Source of the DNA: an uncultured Sutterella sp.
GTDB lineage: Bacteria > Pseudomonadota > Gammaproteobacteria > Burkholderiales > Burkholderiaceae_F
DNA: 64,000 bases
Reading direction: 5' to 3'
NCBI GenBank assembly: GCA_900544345.1
Contig: UQUR01000008.1
Coordinates: 22,300 to 86,299, forward strand
Of this stretch, positions 44,109-53,577 are shown piece by piece; position 1 is the first letter of the stretch; every line of letters begins with the position of its first letter. The position numbers and the translations under genes are program-made. The notes under the pieces were generated by a model. It searched no databases, was not told the DNA's origin, and worked only from the letters and a program-made list of their open reading frames with translations.

Positions 44109-45245
44109 ATGTTTGACTCTACAAGACGACTTTATTTAAAAGCTCTCTCGGCAAGTGCCTTGGGATTCTGTTTGCCTCGCATATCTTTTGGCGAAACTGC
44201 GTTTTTGCGTTTGACTGATTTATCGAATCGTTCAGTCGTCCTAAGTAAGAAACCGCAGCGTTTTGTCGTGGCCAACTACATTGCCAATTTTCTTTTTGTG
44301 GGCGGTTCACAGGTGATCGATCAAATTGTCGGTCTGACTGCAGACGGCTGGCAAAGTACCCGTTATGCAGAATATGTTCGTCTGACGAGAGCTTTCCCGA
44401 AATTAAAGAATATTCCCAGTATCGGCGGCTATCACGATGACATTCTCAATACCGAGAAAATCCTTTCGCTTAAACCTGATGCGGTGATTGTGGGACAAAC
44501 GCAGTTTGTGCAAAATGCACAGCGGCTGAATTTGTTGGAAAAAGCGGGTATTGCAGTCATCGTGCTGGATTATCATGCGATGACGCTTGAAAATCATGTT
44601 AAAAGTACTCAATTGCTCGGAAAATTACTCAATCGCGAGACTGTAGCTGATGAGCAGGTGAGTCGTTACCGTGAAGTCATAGAAACGATACAAACGCGTA
44701 TCGCCAAAGCAGACAGCAAAGCGAAAAAGACTCCGGTTTATGTTGAGTGCGGTAACCTCGGTGTAGGCGCTTACGGCAATTCATACAACAAGTCAGTATT
44801 GTGGGGAGGTATTCTCAGAAGGCTTCAGGCAAATAACATTGCAGCCGATATGCCGGCGCCTTATGCATCGCTATCCAGAGAATTTGTCCTATCGAAAGAT
44901 CCCGGCATCATCTTTATTGCGGGCAGCATTTGGCAAAACGCTCAGGAAAATGACCAGATGCGAATGGGTCTGATGGTTTCAAAAGAAGAGGCCTTGAGGC
45001 GTTTGTCCGGCTTTATCAGGCGGCCGTTTTGGGACAGACTTCAAGCGGTGCGGGACAATCGGGTGTATGGTGTTGACCACGGCAGTCTTCGCTCTATGAT
45101 GGATTACACTTTGTCGCTTTTCATGGCGCAGGTGATCTATCCCGGATTATTTGAAGACTTTGACCCTGAAGCTGAAATTCATGCATTTTATAAGCGCTAT
45201 TTACCCGAAGTCGATTCTTCCGGTACGTTTACTTTAAGACCCTAG
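44109..45245 (+). CDS. Iron-siderophore-type ABC transporter substrate-binding protein with Tat-like signal
   Basis: A periplasmic TroA/FecB-like binding protein of about 378 residues. ATG 44109 has AAGGAGC upstream; the longer in-frame start at 44058 lacks one. The N-terminus STRRLYLKALSASALGF fits the twin-arginine pattern (RR at residues 6-7). The fold is recognisable from FVVANYIANFLFVGG, NTEKILSLKPDAVIVG (the classic helix-strand before the hinge), and a long connecting helix. Followed by a FecCD permease 5 bp later and a FecE-like ATPase. No Fur-like box was seen upstream. The ligand is likely a ferric chelate, heme or cobalamin-type compound. Confidence 0.85.
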   Translation: MFDSTRRLYLKALSASALGFCLPRISFGETAFLRLTDLSNRSVVLSKKPQRFVVANYIANFLFVGGSQVIDQIVGLTADGWQSTRYAEYVRLTRAFPKLKNIPSIGGYHDDILNTEKILSLKPDAVIVGQTQFVQNAQRLNLLEKAGIAVIVLDYHAMTLENHVKSTQLLGKLLNRETVADEQVSRYREVIETIQTRIAKADSKAKKTPVYVECGNLGVGAYGNSYNKSVLWGGILRRLQANNIAADMPAPYASLSREFVLSKDPGIIFIAGSIWQNAQENDQMRMGLMVSKEEALRRLSGFIRRPFWDRLQAVRDNRVYGVDHGSLRSMMDYTLSLFMAQVIYPGLFEDFDPEAEIHAFYKRYLPEVDSSGTFTLRP

Positions 45246-45250
45246 ATTGT

Positions 45251-46288
45251 ATGAGCTGTCATTTGCACTATCGTCAGACCAATCGTAAACGCATAATGAT
45301 TTTATGCGCGGCGGCGGTGTTGCTGCTGATTACGATCGTGCTGGATCTGGCGGTTGGCTCATCGTCCATGTCTTTGTCTGCTTTAACGCAGGCTCTCCTT
45401 AGCGGTCCGAACGCCTCCGATATCAATGCAACAATTGTATGGTCCCTGAGACTGCCGATGACCTTGACTGCGCTTTTTGTCGGCACTTCCTTGGCTATGG
45501 CAGGTCTTCAGATCCAGAATATTACGCAAAACGCTTTAGCCAGTCCCTCGACACTAGGGATTACTTCTGCAGCAAGCTTCGGTGCTGCTTTGTCGATTAG
45601 TTTAGGTTTGGGGTTTTTAGGTCAATTTTGGATTGCTACGGCGACAAGCGCACTCATTTTTGCCTTATTGGTTTCCTTTGCAATTTATTTTTTAAGTGCA
45701 CGCCGCGGGATGACGCCTGAGACATTTATTTTGGCCGGTATTGTTGTGAACTTTTTCTTTTTGGCTCTGCAGCAGGTTTTGATTTATCACTCCAGTCCTG
45801 AAGTCGCTCAAATCATCAACGGTTGGACATTCGGGAATTTAGAAAGGGCGTCATGGTTGGCGGTCGGCTTAAATGCTGCACTGACTCTTTTAATTGCTCT
45901 TTTTTTAATGAAACGCAGTTGGGTCATTACGGCGCTCACTTTGGGAGAGGAGCGGGCAATGAGTTTGGGCATTGCAGTCAGGCGACTTCGAATTGAAACA
46001 TTTTTTCTGTCTGCATTACTGATTGCTGCTGCAGTTGCTTTTATCGGTACGGTAAGTTTTGTCGGTCTGGTTGCTCCTCACATTGCGAAGTTGGTTTTAG
46101 GCGAGGATCAGCGTTTTCTGCTTCCCGGAACTCTTCTGTCCGGTGCTCTTTTGATGGGACTGAGTTCCCTATTTGCCAAACTGATTTCAGTCGGATCCGT
46201 TATTCCGGTTGGGATTATTACGTCTTTGGTGGGGGTGCCTTTCCTCTTGGTTTTACTGATTCGATATAGCGCCAGGAGGACTCAATGA
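45251..46288 (+). CDS. FecCD-family iron-siderophore ABC permease
   Basis: An inner-membrane permease of 345 residues with about ten helices. The FecCD signature is clear: IVWSLRLPMTLTALFVGTSLAMAG, LASPSTLGITSAASFGAAL, FVGLVAPHIAKLVLGEDQRFLLPGT and SVIPVGIITSLVGVPFLLVLL (each as a separate landmark). The product resembles BtuC/FhuB/FecD proteins. The 3' end overlaps the ATPase gene by 4 nt (ATGA), coupling their translation. Confidence 0.92.
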   Translation: MSCHLHYRQTNRKRIMILCAAAVLLLITIVLDLAVGSSSMSLSALTQALLSGPNASDINATIVWSLRLPMTLTALFVGTSLAMAGLQIQNITQNALASPSTLGITSAASFGAALSISLGLGFLGQFWIATATSALIFALLVSFAIYFLSARRGMTPETFILAGIVVNFFFLALQQVLIYHSSPEVAQIINGWTFGNLERASWLAVGLNAALTLLIALFLMKRSWVITALTLGEERAMSLGIAVRRLRIETFFLSALLIAAAVAFIGTVSFVGLVAPHIAKLVLGEDQRFLLPGTLLSGALLMGLSSLFAKLISVGSVIPVGIITSLVGVPFLLVLLIRYSARRTQ

Positions 46289-47040
46289 TTCAGCTGAAAT
46301 TAGATAAATTGGCAGTGAGCTATGGACAAAGCCCGGTGCTTTACGATATTTGCGCCAATATCGAAGGCGCTCAGCTCATCAGTGTGATCGGACATAACGG
46401 AAGCGGGAAAACAACGCTTTTAAAAGCGATTGCCGGCTTAATCCATCATCAGGGAGAGGTAAGCGTTATGGAAGACGGTCATGAAATTGCGTCTTCTGCC
46501 ATCCGCTACGTTCCTCAGCTCTCCGGAACCTCTTCAACTTTGACTGTGTTTGAAATGGTACTGTTGGGGCTTGTGAAATCATTATCCTGGCGAGTCACAC
46601 AGGAAATATTCAATCGGGTTGATGCAACGCTGCACGCACTTGAAATTGATCAGTTGGCGCATACTCCGGTCAATAAACTGTCCGGCGGTCAGCGTCAGTT
46701 GGTTTTTTTAGCTCAAGCTTTTGTCTCTGAGCCCAAGGTGCTTCTTTTGGATGAACCGACGAGTGCATTGGATCTGCGACATCAATTGATTGTGATGAAT
46801 GCGGTGCGTGAATACACGCAAAAAAAGAAGGCGATAACATTGGTTATCATGCATGATTTACTGACTGCGGCACGTTTTAGTCAGCAGATTTTGCTTTTGG
46901 AAAAAGGAACGCTATCCATACTGGATGAACCGGAATTGGTGCTTCAGGCCCAAAGGCTTGAGCGTATTTATAACGTGAGCGTCAGTATTGAAAAAACAGC
47001 TTCAGATTTTTTAAATGTCGTGCCGATCAAACCTTTATAG
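46285..47040 (+). CDS. FecE-type iron-siderophore ABC ATPase
   Basis: The ATP-hydrolysing subunit of the importer, 251 residues. Walker A GHNGSGKTTLLKA, Q-loop VPQLSG, signature KLSGGQRQLVFLAQAF, Walker B VLLLDEPTSALDLRH and H-loop IMHDLLTA are intact. Overlaps the permease gene by 4 nt and ends before a terminator shared with rpmG. Confidence 0.93.
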   Translation: MIQLKLDKLAVSYGQSPVLYDICANIEGAQLISVIGHNGSGKTTLLKAIAGLIHHQGEVSVMEDGHEIASSAIRYVPQLSGTSSTLTVFEMVLLGLVKSLSWRVTQEIFNRVDATLHALEIDQLAHTPVNKLSGGQRQLVFLAQAFVSEPKVLLLDEPTSALDLRHQLIVMNAVREYTQKKKAITLVIMHDLLTAARFSQQILLLEKGTLSILDEPELVLQAQRLERIYNVSVSIEKTASDFLNVVPIKPL

Positions 47041-47065
47041 CGTGGCAGAAACGATTTAGGTAACA

Positions 47066-47094
47066 AAAAAGCTCGGAACTGATCCGAGCTTTTT
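47066..47094. terminator. Bidirectional terminator between the iron ABC operon and rpmG
   Basis: AAAAAGCTCGGA (47066-47077) pairs with TCCGAGCTTTTT (47083-47094) with an ACTGA loop. A and T runs flank the stem, so it works in both directions. Confidence 0.9.
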
Positions 47095-47113
47095 GGTCGG
47101 TACGATGACTCAA

Positions 47114-47281
47114 TTACTTGAGCTTCGTTTCCTTGTAGACCACATGCTTGCGAGCAACCGGGTCATACTTGGAAATTTCCATCTTACCCGTACTCGTACG
47201 CTTGTTCTTGGTCGTCGTATAGAAGTGACCCGTACCAGCGGTCGATTCTAACTTGATCTTTTCACGGTTACCCTTTGCCAT
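47114..47281 (-). CDS. rpmG: 50S ribosomal protein L33
   Basis: A 55-residue protein reading [20 protein letters not shown]...ETKLK, the standard L33 sequence. It has no cysteines, so it is the zinc-independent (C-minus) form. It lies 12 bp after rpmB, the normal rpmB-rpmG pair, and is transcribed from the rpmB promoter at 47612-47640. It was missed by a length cut-off of 60 residues but is certain. Confidence 0.97.
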   Translation of the reverse strand: MAKGNREKIKLESTAGTGHFYTTTKNKRTSTGKMEISKYDPVARKHVVYKETKLK

Positions 47282-47293
47282 GGTGAACTCCTA

Positions 47294-47527
47294 TTAGATT
47301 TCGCCGCGGGCGCGGAGGTCCGCTAAGACCGCATCAATACCGAGCTTGTCGACCGTACGAAGACCTGCCGCCGTCAGACGCAAACGAACCCAACGGTTTT
47401 CGCTTTCAACCCAAAAACGACGATATTGAAGATTGGGCATGAAACGACGCTTGGTTTTGTTGTTTGCGTGAGAGACGCGGTGGCCGACCATCGGCGCTTT
47501 GCCGGTGACTTGACACACTCGTGCCAT
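47294..47527 (-). CDS. rpmB: 50S ribosomal protein L28
   Basis: A 77-residue protein with the L28 landmarks [20 protein letters not shown] and [19 protein letters not shown]. No CxxC zinc motif is present. First gene of the rpmB-rpmG operon; a near-consensus promoter lies about 85-110 bp upstream. Confidence 0.98.
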   Translation of the reverse strand: MARVCQVTGKAPMVGHRVSHANNKTKRRFMPNLQYRRFWVESENRWVRLRLTAAGLRTVDKLGIDAVLADLRARGEI

Positions 47528-47611
47528 CGCTAACTCCAGTCAAAAAATTAAAACAAAAACAACCCGCCCGAAGTAATACATCTCACCTCGGTGGGGTCAA
47601 CGGTACCGAGC

Positions 47612-47640
47612 ATTATACTCATCACCCCCTCTCTTAGCAA
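47612..47640 (-). promoter_or_regulatory. Sigma-70 promoter of rpmB-rpmG
   Basis: On the minus strand, TTGCTA (47640-47635) and a consensus TATAAT (47617-47612) are separated by exactly 17 bp. The predicted start site is near 47605, giving a leader of about 78 nt before rpmB. Confidence 0.8.
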
Positions 47641-47910
47641 ATCAAATCATCTTGTCGGTTATGTCACCTCGCCCACAGCGAATTAGTCACGTCCAAGAAA
47701 GCGACTTCGTCATAGGGATTGATACAAGGAAGGTGTCACCTCCGGCTCATATATGTAAGGTATCAGAAAGAAAATGGCGAACTGATTCAATTTGACGAAA
47801 GTCCACCCCATTGCTTCGGACCACAAAAGGATCGTGCTTGCTTAATAGTTTTTATACCGATGATGCGAGATGTCGAATCACTGCCGCTCATTTTTTAAGT
47901 GTTTAAGCAT
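47641..47910. other. Intergenic region between the rpmB promoter and the autotransporter remnant
   Basis: About 270 bp in which I see no open gene, RNA gene or clear terminator. It may be further decay products of the locus that carried the autotransporter, but no coding trace was recognised. Confidence 0.4.
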
Positions 47911-48917
47911 TTAGAAAGGCCATTGTGCTTCGATGCCGCCCGCGAGACTGGCAGTAGACGAGCTTTCGCGTTCATAATACAGACGGGCGTTAAGTGTAAA
48001 ACCTGCTTTATTTTGAAGACCCAATTTAACGCCTGCTCTCAAGCGATTCTTACTGTCGAAATCCACTGTGCGCTTAAAGCTCCCATGCAGGTCAGAGGCC
48101 GCAAAGGAGAGTTTCATGTCGCCCGCATCCGGCATAAGTTCTCGAGCATAGGCCGCATGTACTTGCCAGAAAGCGCGGTTTGGTTCAAAGACTGCACCTT
48201 CAAGTTTGACGCCCACCTGCGCTTCAAGCGAGCGATAAAGGGCGGATCCTGCATGCATCGCGGCTACGCCATTAGAGTCTTCCTCGTAAGAGGGCACATA
48301 GTGTACGAAACCTTGAAAACCGGCGTAGGGTTCGATTCTTAGCGTATCGTCAAGATCAAAGGCGAGTCCTGTGTGAGCGGAAAGCCCTAAGGACCATCGA
48401 TCCACGTCGGCTTCGGTTTTATCCGTCATGCCGGTGTAACCCACAATGCGGTCTTCGTCACTGTTGACGTAGCCCAAACGAACTGAGCCTTTGGCAAAAA
48501 GCGGGGTATCCAAAATATTTTCCGCACGTCTGTGGGCAGAAATCCAAATGCCTTTGGCAGTGTAGTCATCAATCGTTGAGGCGTCACCGCGGGCCGTTAA
48601 TGCAGCAATCGAGAGGCCTGCTTCACCGTCGAGGTCTTTTCGAATCATACCGCCCGCGAGACCTGCGACATCGGTTCTCACCGTGCCGATGGATCGCGCT
48701 TTACTTCTGCCGCCTACAGGCTTCATCCAAACGTAGTCGCCATCGGGTTCAGCAGCGCGGGTCAGCAGCAGGAACCCATCGAAGTGATAATCGGCGAGAG
48801 CCGATGACACAGTAGGGAATCCCCGCCGTTCACGTTGCAGAGGATGTCAAGCCCGTGATGTCATGTGCTTTTGGAGCTGTCTGGTTGGGGGCTGTGCTTA
48901 CGGTAAGTTTTTAGTTC
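47911..48917 (-). pseudogene. Remnant of an autotransporter: C-terminal beta-barrel with broken passenger junction
   Basis: An open frame at 47911-48810 (299 codons from a GTG) encodes only the outer-membrane translocator of a type Va autotransporter. It begins near VWMKPVGGRSKARS, continues with alternating strands such as LRIEPYAGFQGFVHYVP, and ends in the barrel signature EAQWPF. No signal peptide or passenger precedes it. Upstream (to about 48917) the other frames give short coding-like pieces: KLTVSTAPNQTAPKAHDITG ending in a stop, and DILCNVNGGDSLL. This suggests that frameshifts and a deletion removed the passenger. The barrel itself has no internal stop. An intact but truncated barrel gene is the alternative; expression is unlikely to yield an exported protein. 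Confidence 0.65.
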
Positions 48918-48978
48918 GGAAGTTTCTTTTTAGTCATCGGTTCAATTATTTGTTGGGCTTCTACACGAGAGCAAAAAA

Positions 48979-50346
48979 TCAGTCACGAATGATCACGAGA
49001 GCCGGTTTGCCGTCGTAACCGTAGCGGCGACGATTACGAATGATCAGAACAACGCTCAATACCAAAGTAAAAGTCTCTGCCACAGGAACCGAGAGCCACA
49101 GACCGATTTCACCGATTAGACTCGGAAGGCACTCGATTGCTAAAACCGTAAAAAGAAATGTTCGGCAAAAAGAAATCGCGGCTGCGCGTTTACCGTCTCC
49201 CATAGCTGTAAAAAGGTAAGCTGCAAACATGTTTGGGCACAGCAGCAAGAGCGATAAAGCGTAAAGACCGAAATTGGCTAAAACAAGATCGAAAACCGGG
49301 GAATCTTTCGGGGTAAAAAAGCCCAGTACAGGAGCAGCAAAAACAAGCGACAGAGCATAAGCCCCCAAGGAGAAAACCGTCATAATAATCAGACTGTTTT
49401 TAAAGACTTGAGCGAGTTCCGGCCAATTTTGCTCGCCGTATTTGTAGCCTAAAATCGGACCGGTTGCTTCACAAAAACCGTAGAAAATGGCGTTAAAAAC
49501 GTATGTGGAGTAAGAGGCAATTGTGAGAGCGGCTACACCGTCAACTCCTAACCAATACATAAAGGCGGCATTAAACAGATAAAGCGTAACCGATGAAGAA
49601 AGGCTTCCTACCATTTCTGAAAAGCCGCTCGTGCAGGCGCCTTTTAAAGCGTCCCAATCGGGGCGGGTCAGAATAATTCGGATGGGAGCTTTGTTGCGGC
49701 AGAAAAATAAAGCGCCGGCGGCTGCCGCTACAATCCATGAAATAACCGTTGCCAAGGCTGCTCCGTACATTCCCCATTGCAGGGGACCCATAAAAAGAAT
49801 ATCCAAAACAACGTTTGTTAAACCAGAAGCAACAGAGACTGCCAGACCGAGTTTGGGATAACCTGCAACAGTGAAGAATGTCTGAGCGAGTACACTCAGT
49901 AAAAAGCACGGCATAAACAGCAACCAGACAATCTGATAGTCATAAGCAAAGGCGTACTGTTCTTCGTTGACGTTAAGAAATCCCAGCAACGGATCCAAAA
50001 GTAAAATCCCCAGTAATCCGACAACCGTACCGAAAACGCATTCTGCGTATACCAATGTGCTTAATGCGCGGTCAGCACCTAAAGAGTCGCCGGCTCCCAT
50101 TCTTCTGGAGACAACAGAGCCACCGCCCGCAGAAAGCATAATGCCGACAGCTCCCAGAAAAATAGCCAGTGGGAAAATCATGTTTAGCGATGCGAGCGCC
50201 ACCGTTCCCATGTATCGACTGATGAGTACTCCGTCGGCCACCATGTAGCTCATGATGAATAAAGACATCATCATGCGGGGGAAGGTGAAGTGAAGCTGTC
50301 CTGCAATGGTGAAATGTTGACCGAGAATGGTATTGGTTGCTCTCAT
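48979..50346 (-). CDS. MATE-family efflux transporter
   Basis: An inner-membrane Na+ or H+ driven multidrug exporter of 455 residues with twelve helices in two halves. Typical segments are GAVGIMLSAGGGSVVSRRMG, FFTVAGYPKLGLAVSVASGL and GFCEATGPILGYKYGEQNW. The presence of GDSLGADRALSTLVYAE-like turns fits the DinF/NorM-related prokaryotic branch. ATG 50346 is used; no good SD is seen. Its downstream side (168 bp) holds the degraded end of the autotransporter remnant. Confidence 0.87.
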   Translation of the reverse strand: MRATNTILGQHFTIAGQLHFTFPRMMMSLFIMSYMVADGVLISRYMGTVALASLNMIFPLAIFLGAVGIMLSAGGGSVVSRRMGAGDSLGADRALSTLVYAECVFGTVVGLLGILLLDPLLGFLNVNEEQYAFAYDYQIVWLLFMPCFLLSVLAQTFFTVAGYPKLGLAVSVASGLTNVVLDILFMGPLQWGMYGAALATVISWIVAAAAGALFFCRNKAPIRIILTRPDWDALKGACTSGFSEMVGSLSSSVTLYLFNAAFMYWLGVDGVAALTIASYSTYVFNAIFYGFCEATGPILGYKYGEQNWPELAQVFKNSLIIMTVFSLGAYALSLVFAAPVLGFFTPKDSPVFDLVLANFGLYALSLLLLCPNMFAAYLFTAMGDGKRAAAISFCRTFLFTVLAIECLPSLIGEIGLWLSVPVAETFTLVLSVVLIIRNRRRYGYDGKPALVIIRD

Positions 50347-50506
50347 CAGTTAACCGAATAATGATTAAAATCAGCTCTTCAATACTAGCTGAACGCAAAG
50401 TTTGTTGTTTGCACAAAAGTTGCTGAAAAATTCTTATTTTGTTGCACTGTACACAACGATTAAAAGAAAAATCGGTAGACTTCAAACTTATTTCCGGGGG
50501 AATGGT

Positions 50507-51424
50507 ATGCAGGTTCTTTTAGCTCAGCCCAGAGGCTTTTGTGCCGGTGTGAACCGTGCAATTGCTATTGTAGAAAAAGCACTGGATGTTTACGGTGCGC
50601 CGATTTATGTCAGACACGAAATCGTTCACAACAAAACGGTTGTAAACGAGCTTAAACAAAAAGGGGCTGTTTTTGTTGATCATTTAAGTGAAGTACCGGA
50701 CGGTGCGACTGCGATTTTGTCAGCGCACGGCGTTCCTCAGAAAGTTAAAGACTATGCGGCGACAAGACCGATCCGTATTTTTGATGCAACTTGTCCATTG
50801 GTCATGAAGGTTCATCGTGAAGTGGTCAAAATGCACAACGAAGGCCTCACTGTCATTGTGATCGGACACAAAGGTCATGCAGAAGTGGAAGGGACAATGG
50901 GACAAGTGCAGGGCAATATTTATCGCGTTTGTTCCGATGAAGAAGTCGATGCACTCACGGTACCTGATCCGGAAAAAGTCGGTTATGTGACTCAAACCAC
51001 CCTTTCAATGGATGAAACTAAGGAAGTTATTGCCAGATTAAAAGCGAAATTCCCGAAAATCCGTTCTTTGTCAGCGGCTGATATCTGCTATGCAACTCAA
51101 AGCCGACAGGAGGCCGTCAAAAAATTAGCCGCCCTTGTCGATTTAGTGCTGGTTATTGGTTCTAGTTCTAGTTCCAATTCACGTCGTCTGCGTGACAAAG
51201 CACAAAAAGAGGGGGTGAAAGCGTTCCTAATTGACAGTGTCGAGGATATTGAACCATCTTGGTTTGATGGCGTTGAAATAGTAGGGTTAACAGCTGGGGC
51301 TTCAGCTCCTGAACACTTGGTGCAAGGAGTTGTGGACTATTTAAAGACCAACGGGGCAACGTCGGTAGAAACAATGCCTGGTGTACCGGACCGGATTGCG
51401 TTTCCCCTTCCTACAGGACTGTAA
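50507..51424 (+). CDS. ispH: 4-hydroxy-3-methylbut-2-enyl diphosphate reductase
   Basis: The last step of the MEP isoprenoid pathway, making IPP and DMAPP with a 4Fe-4S enzyme. The 305-residue product carries the three cluster cysteines in AQPRGFCAGVNRAI, FDATCPLVMKVH and ADICYATQSRQ, plus the conserved HEIVHN and GSSSSSNSRRL. ATG 50507 follows GGGGG; the longer in-frame frame to 50402 is not supported. The ybaK-type gene starts 16 bp later. Confidence 0.97.
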   Translation: MQVLLAQPRGFCAGVNRAIAIVEKALDVYGAPIYVRHEIVHNKTVVNELKQKGAVFVDHLSEVPDGATAILSAHGVPQKVKDYAATRPIRIFDATCPLVMKVHREVVKMHNEGLTVIVIGHKGHAEVEGTMGQVQGNIYRVCSDEEVDALTVPDPEKVGYVTQTTLSMDETKEVIARLKAKFPKIRSLSAADICYATQSRQEAVKKLAALVDLVLVIGSSSSSNSRRLRDKAQKEGVKAFLIDSVEDIEPSWFDGVEIVGLTAGASAPEHLVQGVVDYLKTNGATSVETMPGVPDRIAFPLPTGL

Positions 51425-51440
51425 AAAAGAAAGGCTTAAT

Positions 51441-51935
51441 ATGGCAAAAGAAAAACATCAAAGTGCAACGCCCGCCACCGATTGGCTAAAGCAGCACAAG
51501 GTTCAGTTTGAACCTTTCTCGTATGAATATGTTGATCACGGTGGCACAGCATCAGTGGCAGCCGCTTTCGGGCTTGACCATCACACAGTGGTAAAAACAC
51601 TTATCATGGAAGATGAGCATGCTAAACCTCTTGTGATTCTGATGCATGGGGATTGTGAAGTAAGTACCAAAAATTTGGCCCGTCAAGTCGGTGCTAAACA
51701 TATCGCTCCATGCAAGCCTGAACAGGCACAAAGAAACAGCGGCTATCAGGTGGGCGGTACCTCTCCTTTTGGAACGAGAAAACGGATGCCCGTTTACGTG
51801 CAAAAGACAATTTTGGATTTGCCCGAAATCTATATCAACGGCGGCAGACGAGGGTTTATCGTCAAAATTAATCCCGGCGTGTTGGTTAGTGAATTGGGAG
51901 CTAAGCCGGTTGATTGCGCCAACGCTGACGAATAG
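51441..51935 (+). CDS. ybaK: Cys-tRNA(Pro)/Cys-tRNA(Cys) deacylase YbaK/EbsC family
   Basis: A small trans-editing enzyme of 164 residues that hydrolyses mischarged aminoacyl-tRNA. The YbaK fold is shown by VDHGGTASVAAAFGLDHHTVVKTLIM, where Lys of VVKTL is the catalytic residue in this family, and by GGTSPFGTRKRMPVYV and INGGRRGFIVKINP (quoted as separate short landmarks). ATG 51441 is preceded by AAAGG. It is 16 bp from ispH, probably cotranscribed, and ends in a strong terminator. Confidence 0.9.
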   Translation: MAKEKHQSATPATDWLKQHKVQFEPFSYEYVDHGGTASVAAAFGLDHHTVVKTLIMEDEHAKPLVILMHGDCEVSTKNLARQVGAKHIAPCKPEQAQRNSGYQVGGTSPFGTRKRMPVYVQKTILDLPEIYINGGRRGFIVKINPGVLVSELGAKPVDCANADE

Positions 51936-51948
51936 CTCCTTTTATGAG

Positions 51949-51989
51949 AAGCTGCCTTAGCACATTTGGCAAATAAGGCAGCTTTTCTC
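51949..51989. terminator. Terminator between ybaK and tsaD
   Basis: AAGCTGCCTTA (51949-51959) pairs perfectly with TAAGGCAGCTT (51974-51984), followed by TTCTC. It lies between convergent genes. Confidence 0.8.
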
Positions 51990-53037
51990 AGCCGATAATA
52001 TCAGCAGCCGCATCTTTAAGACGCCAGCGCGGTTTGACACCGAATTTCAGATTCTTGAAGTGGTGATTGATTTCCTCACTACTCATATGCTTTAAGCGCT
52101 CAAGTCCTGCAGTAGCAATCATGGCACCGTTATCGGTGCAGAGTTTGATCGGCGGGAAAAAGACTCGCATGCCTCTTTTCCTGGTTTCGTAGACCAAACG
52201 GTTGCGCAATTGCTTGTTGGCACTCACGCCGCCAGCGACCACCAGAGTTTTCATCTTTTCCTGCTTCATGGCTTTGACCACTTTGGCAGCGAGCACATCA
52301 ACAACAGCATCCACAAAGGCACGTGCAAGATTGGCTCTGAAAGTCTCGTCAGTAGGATCGGGAGCCGCTTTAACGGCTGTTAAAACAGCAGTTTTGAGTC
52401 CCGAAAAACTCATGTCCAGATTAGGCGAGTGAATCATCGGACGAGGTAAATCAATGAGACCGGACGTTCCTTTTTCAGCTAAAGCACTGACGGCGGGACC
52501 ACCCGGATAACTCATGCCTAAAAGCTGAGCGGTCTTATCGAAAGCTTCTCCAACCGCATCATCTAAAGTGTCTCCCAGTAACTCGTACTGACCGAATCGG
52601 GAGACTTTCATAATTTGAGTGTGTCCGCCAGAAACCAAAAGAGCAATGAAAGGAAATTGCGGAGCGGGGTCAGCCAAAAGATTTGCAAGGAGGTGCCCTT
52701 CCATATGGTGCACGCCGATCACCGGAATATCAAGCGCAAAAGCCAGGGCATGAGCGACACTGACTCCCACCAGCAGGGCACCGGCCAAACCCGGTCCTTG
52801 AGTGACCGCGATTGCGTCGAGATCATTCTTAGTTTTGCCGGCTTGCTGCAGCACCTGTTCAATTAAAGGAATGACCCGGCGAATATGGTCGCGGCTTGCC
52901 AATTCCGGCACGACACCGCCATATAATCGATGCATATCTATTTGGGTGTGAATGGCATGAGCGAGCAGGCCTTTTTCGCTGTCAATCAGCGCAACACCGG
53001 TTTCATCGCAGGAGGACTCTAAACCAAGAACGAGCAT
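51988..53037 (-). CDS. tsaD: tRNA N6-threonylcarbamoyladenosine synthase subunit TsaD
   Basis: The catalytic subunit that attaches the threonylcarbamoyl group to A37 of ANN-decoding tRNAs. The 349-residue ASKHA-fold protein begins [17 protein letters not shown]; the iron/zinc-binding His pair is in [12 protein letters not shown], and [25 protein letters not shown] and [12 protein letters not shown] are family hallmarks. It is divergent from rpsU, the normal neighbour arrangement. Confidence 0.97.
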   Translation of the reverse strand: MLVLGLESSCDETGVALIDSEKGLLAHAIHTQIDMHRLYGGVVPELASRDHIRRVIPLIEQVLQQAGKTKNDLDAIAVTQGPGLAGALLVGVSVAHALAFALDIPVIGVHHMEGHLLANLLADPAPQFPFIALLVSGGHTQIMKVSRFGQYELLGDTLDDAVGEAFDKTAQLLGMSYPGGPAVSALAEKGTSGLIDLPRPMIHSPNLDMSFSGLKTAVLTAVKAAPDPTDETFRANLARAFVDAVVDVLAAKVVKAMKQEKMKTLVVAGGVSANKQLRNRLVYETRKRGMRVFFPPIKLCTDNGAMIATAGLERLKHMSSEEINHHFKNLKFGVKPRWRLKDAAADIIG

Positions 53038-53115
53038 AAAACTAATTAAATCAGTAAGTTATAGGTTTTTCTTCAAGAAAATATGAAAAAAATGAAGGGA
53101 CTATTTCCTTTTAGG

Positions 53116-53215
53116 CGTATTTTATGCGAAAATACGGAACTTTCGGAGGTCGTGTATACGTTTCGAAAGACATTCGTATACTCTGATCAGATCGGTAAAG
53201 CATTACCGTAACATT
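53116..53215 (+). promoter_or_regulatory. Structured leader/control region between tsaD and rpsU
   Basis: Three inverted repeats lie within 100 bp. CGTATTTT/AAAATACG with a 5-nt loop is at 53116-53136. GTATACG (53154-53160) pairs with CGTATAC (53175-53181). CGGTAA/TTACCG with a 4-nt loop (53193-53208) is followed five bases later by a T-run, like a small terminator, about 25 nt before the rpsU start. I did not find a confident promoter; the function is inferred from position. Confidence 0.45.
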
Positions 53216-53239
53216 TTTTATTGACAGGTAAGGTGCCTG

Positions 53240-53452
53240 ATGCCCACTATTCGTGTTAAAGAAAACGAACCGTTTGAAACCGCTCTTCGCCGTTTCAAGC
53301 GCACTATTGAAAAGAGCGGTCTTTTGACCGAATTGCGTGCCCGTGAGTTCTATGAAAAGCCCACGGCTGAACGTAAACGTAAGAAGGCTGCTGCCATCAA
53401 GCGTCACTACAAGCGCTTGCGCAGCCAAATGTTGCCGAAGAAGCTCTACTAA
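53240..53452 (+). CDS. rpsU: 30S ribosomal protein S21
   Basis: A 70-residue protein reading [20 protein letters not shown], then the basic S21 tail [24 protein letters not shown] lies upstream of ATG 53240. Opens the classic macromolecular-synthesis operon rpsU-(yqeY)-dnaG-rpoD, here separated from the next gene by a strong terminator. Confidence 0.98.
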   Translation: MPTIRVKENEPFETALRRFKRTIEKSGLLTELRAREFYEKPTAERKRKKAAAIKRHYKRLRSQMLPKKLY

Positions 53453-53531
53453 TTCTCGGACCGCATTCATATGACGGTCCGTCATTGCGCTAGGATCGTC
53501 AGGGCTTGAGCTTCGTCTTAAAGCCAAAACT

Positions 53532-53577
53532 ACGCGTGCAAAGCTCTGACTGTTGGAGTAGTGCACGCGTTTTTTTT
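53532..53577 (+). terminator. Intrinsic terminator between rpsU and yqeY
   Basis: ACGCGTGCA (53532-53540) pairs perfectly with TGCACGCGT (53562-53570) and is followed by eight T. The yqeY ribosome site (AAAGGA) begins right after the T-run. It probably makes rpsU transcripts more abundant than those of dnaG and rpoD. Confidence 0.9.

Noticed and set aside
47912..48342. A 147-codon plus-strand frame opposite the autotransporter barrel
   Set aside because: Antisense shadow; the opposite strand has the convincing beta-barrel pattern.
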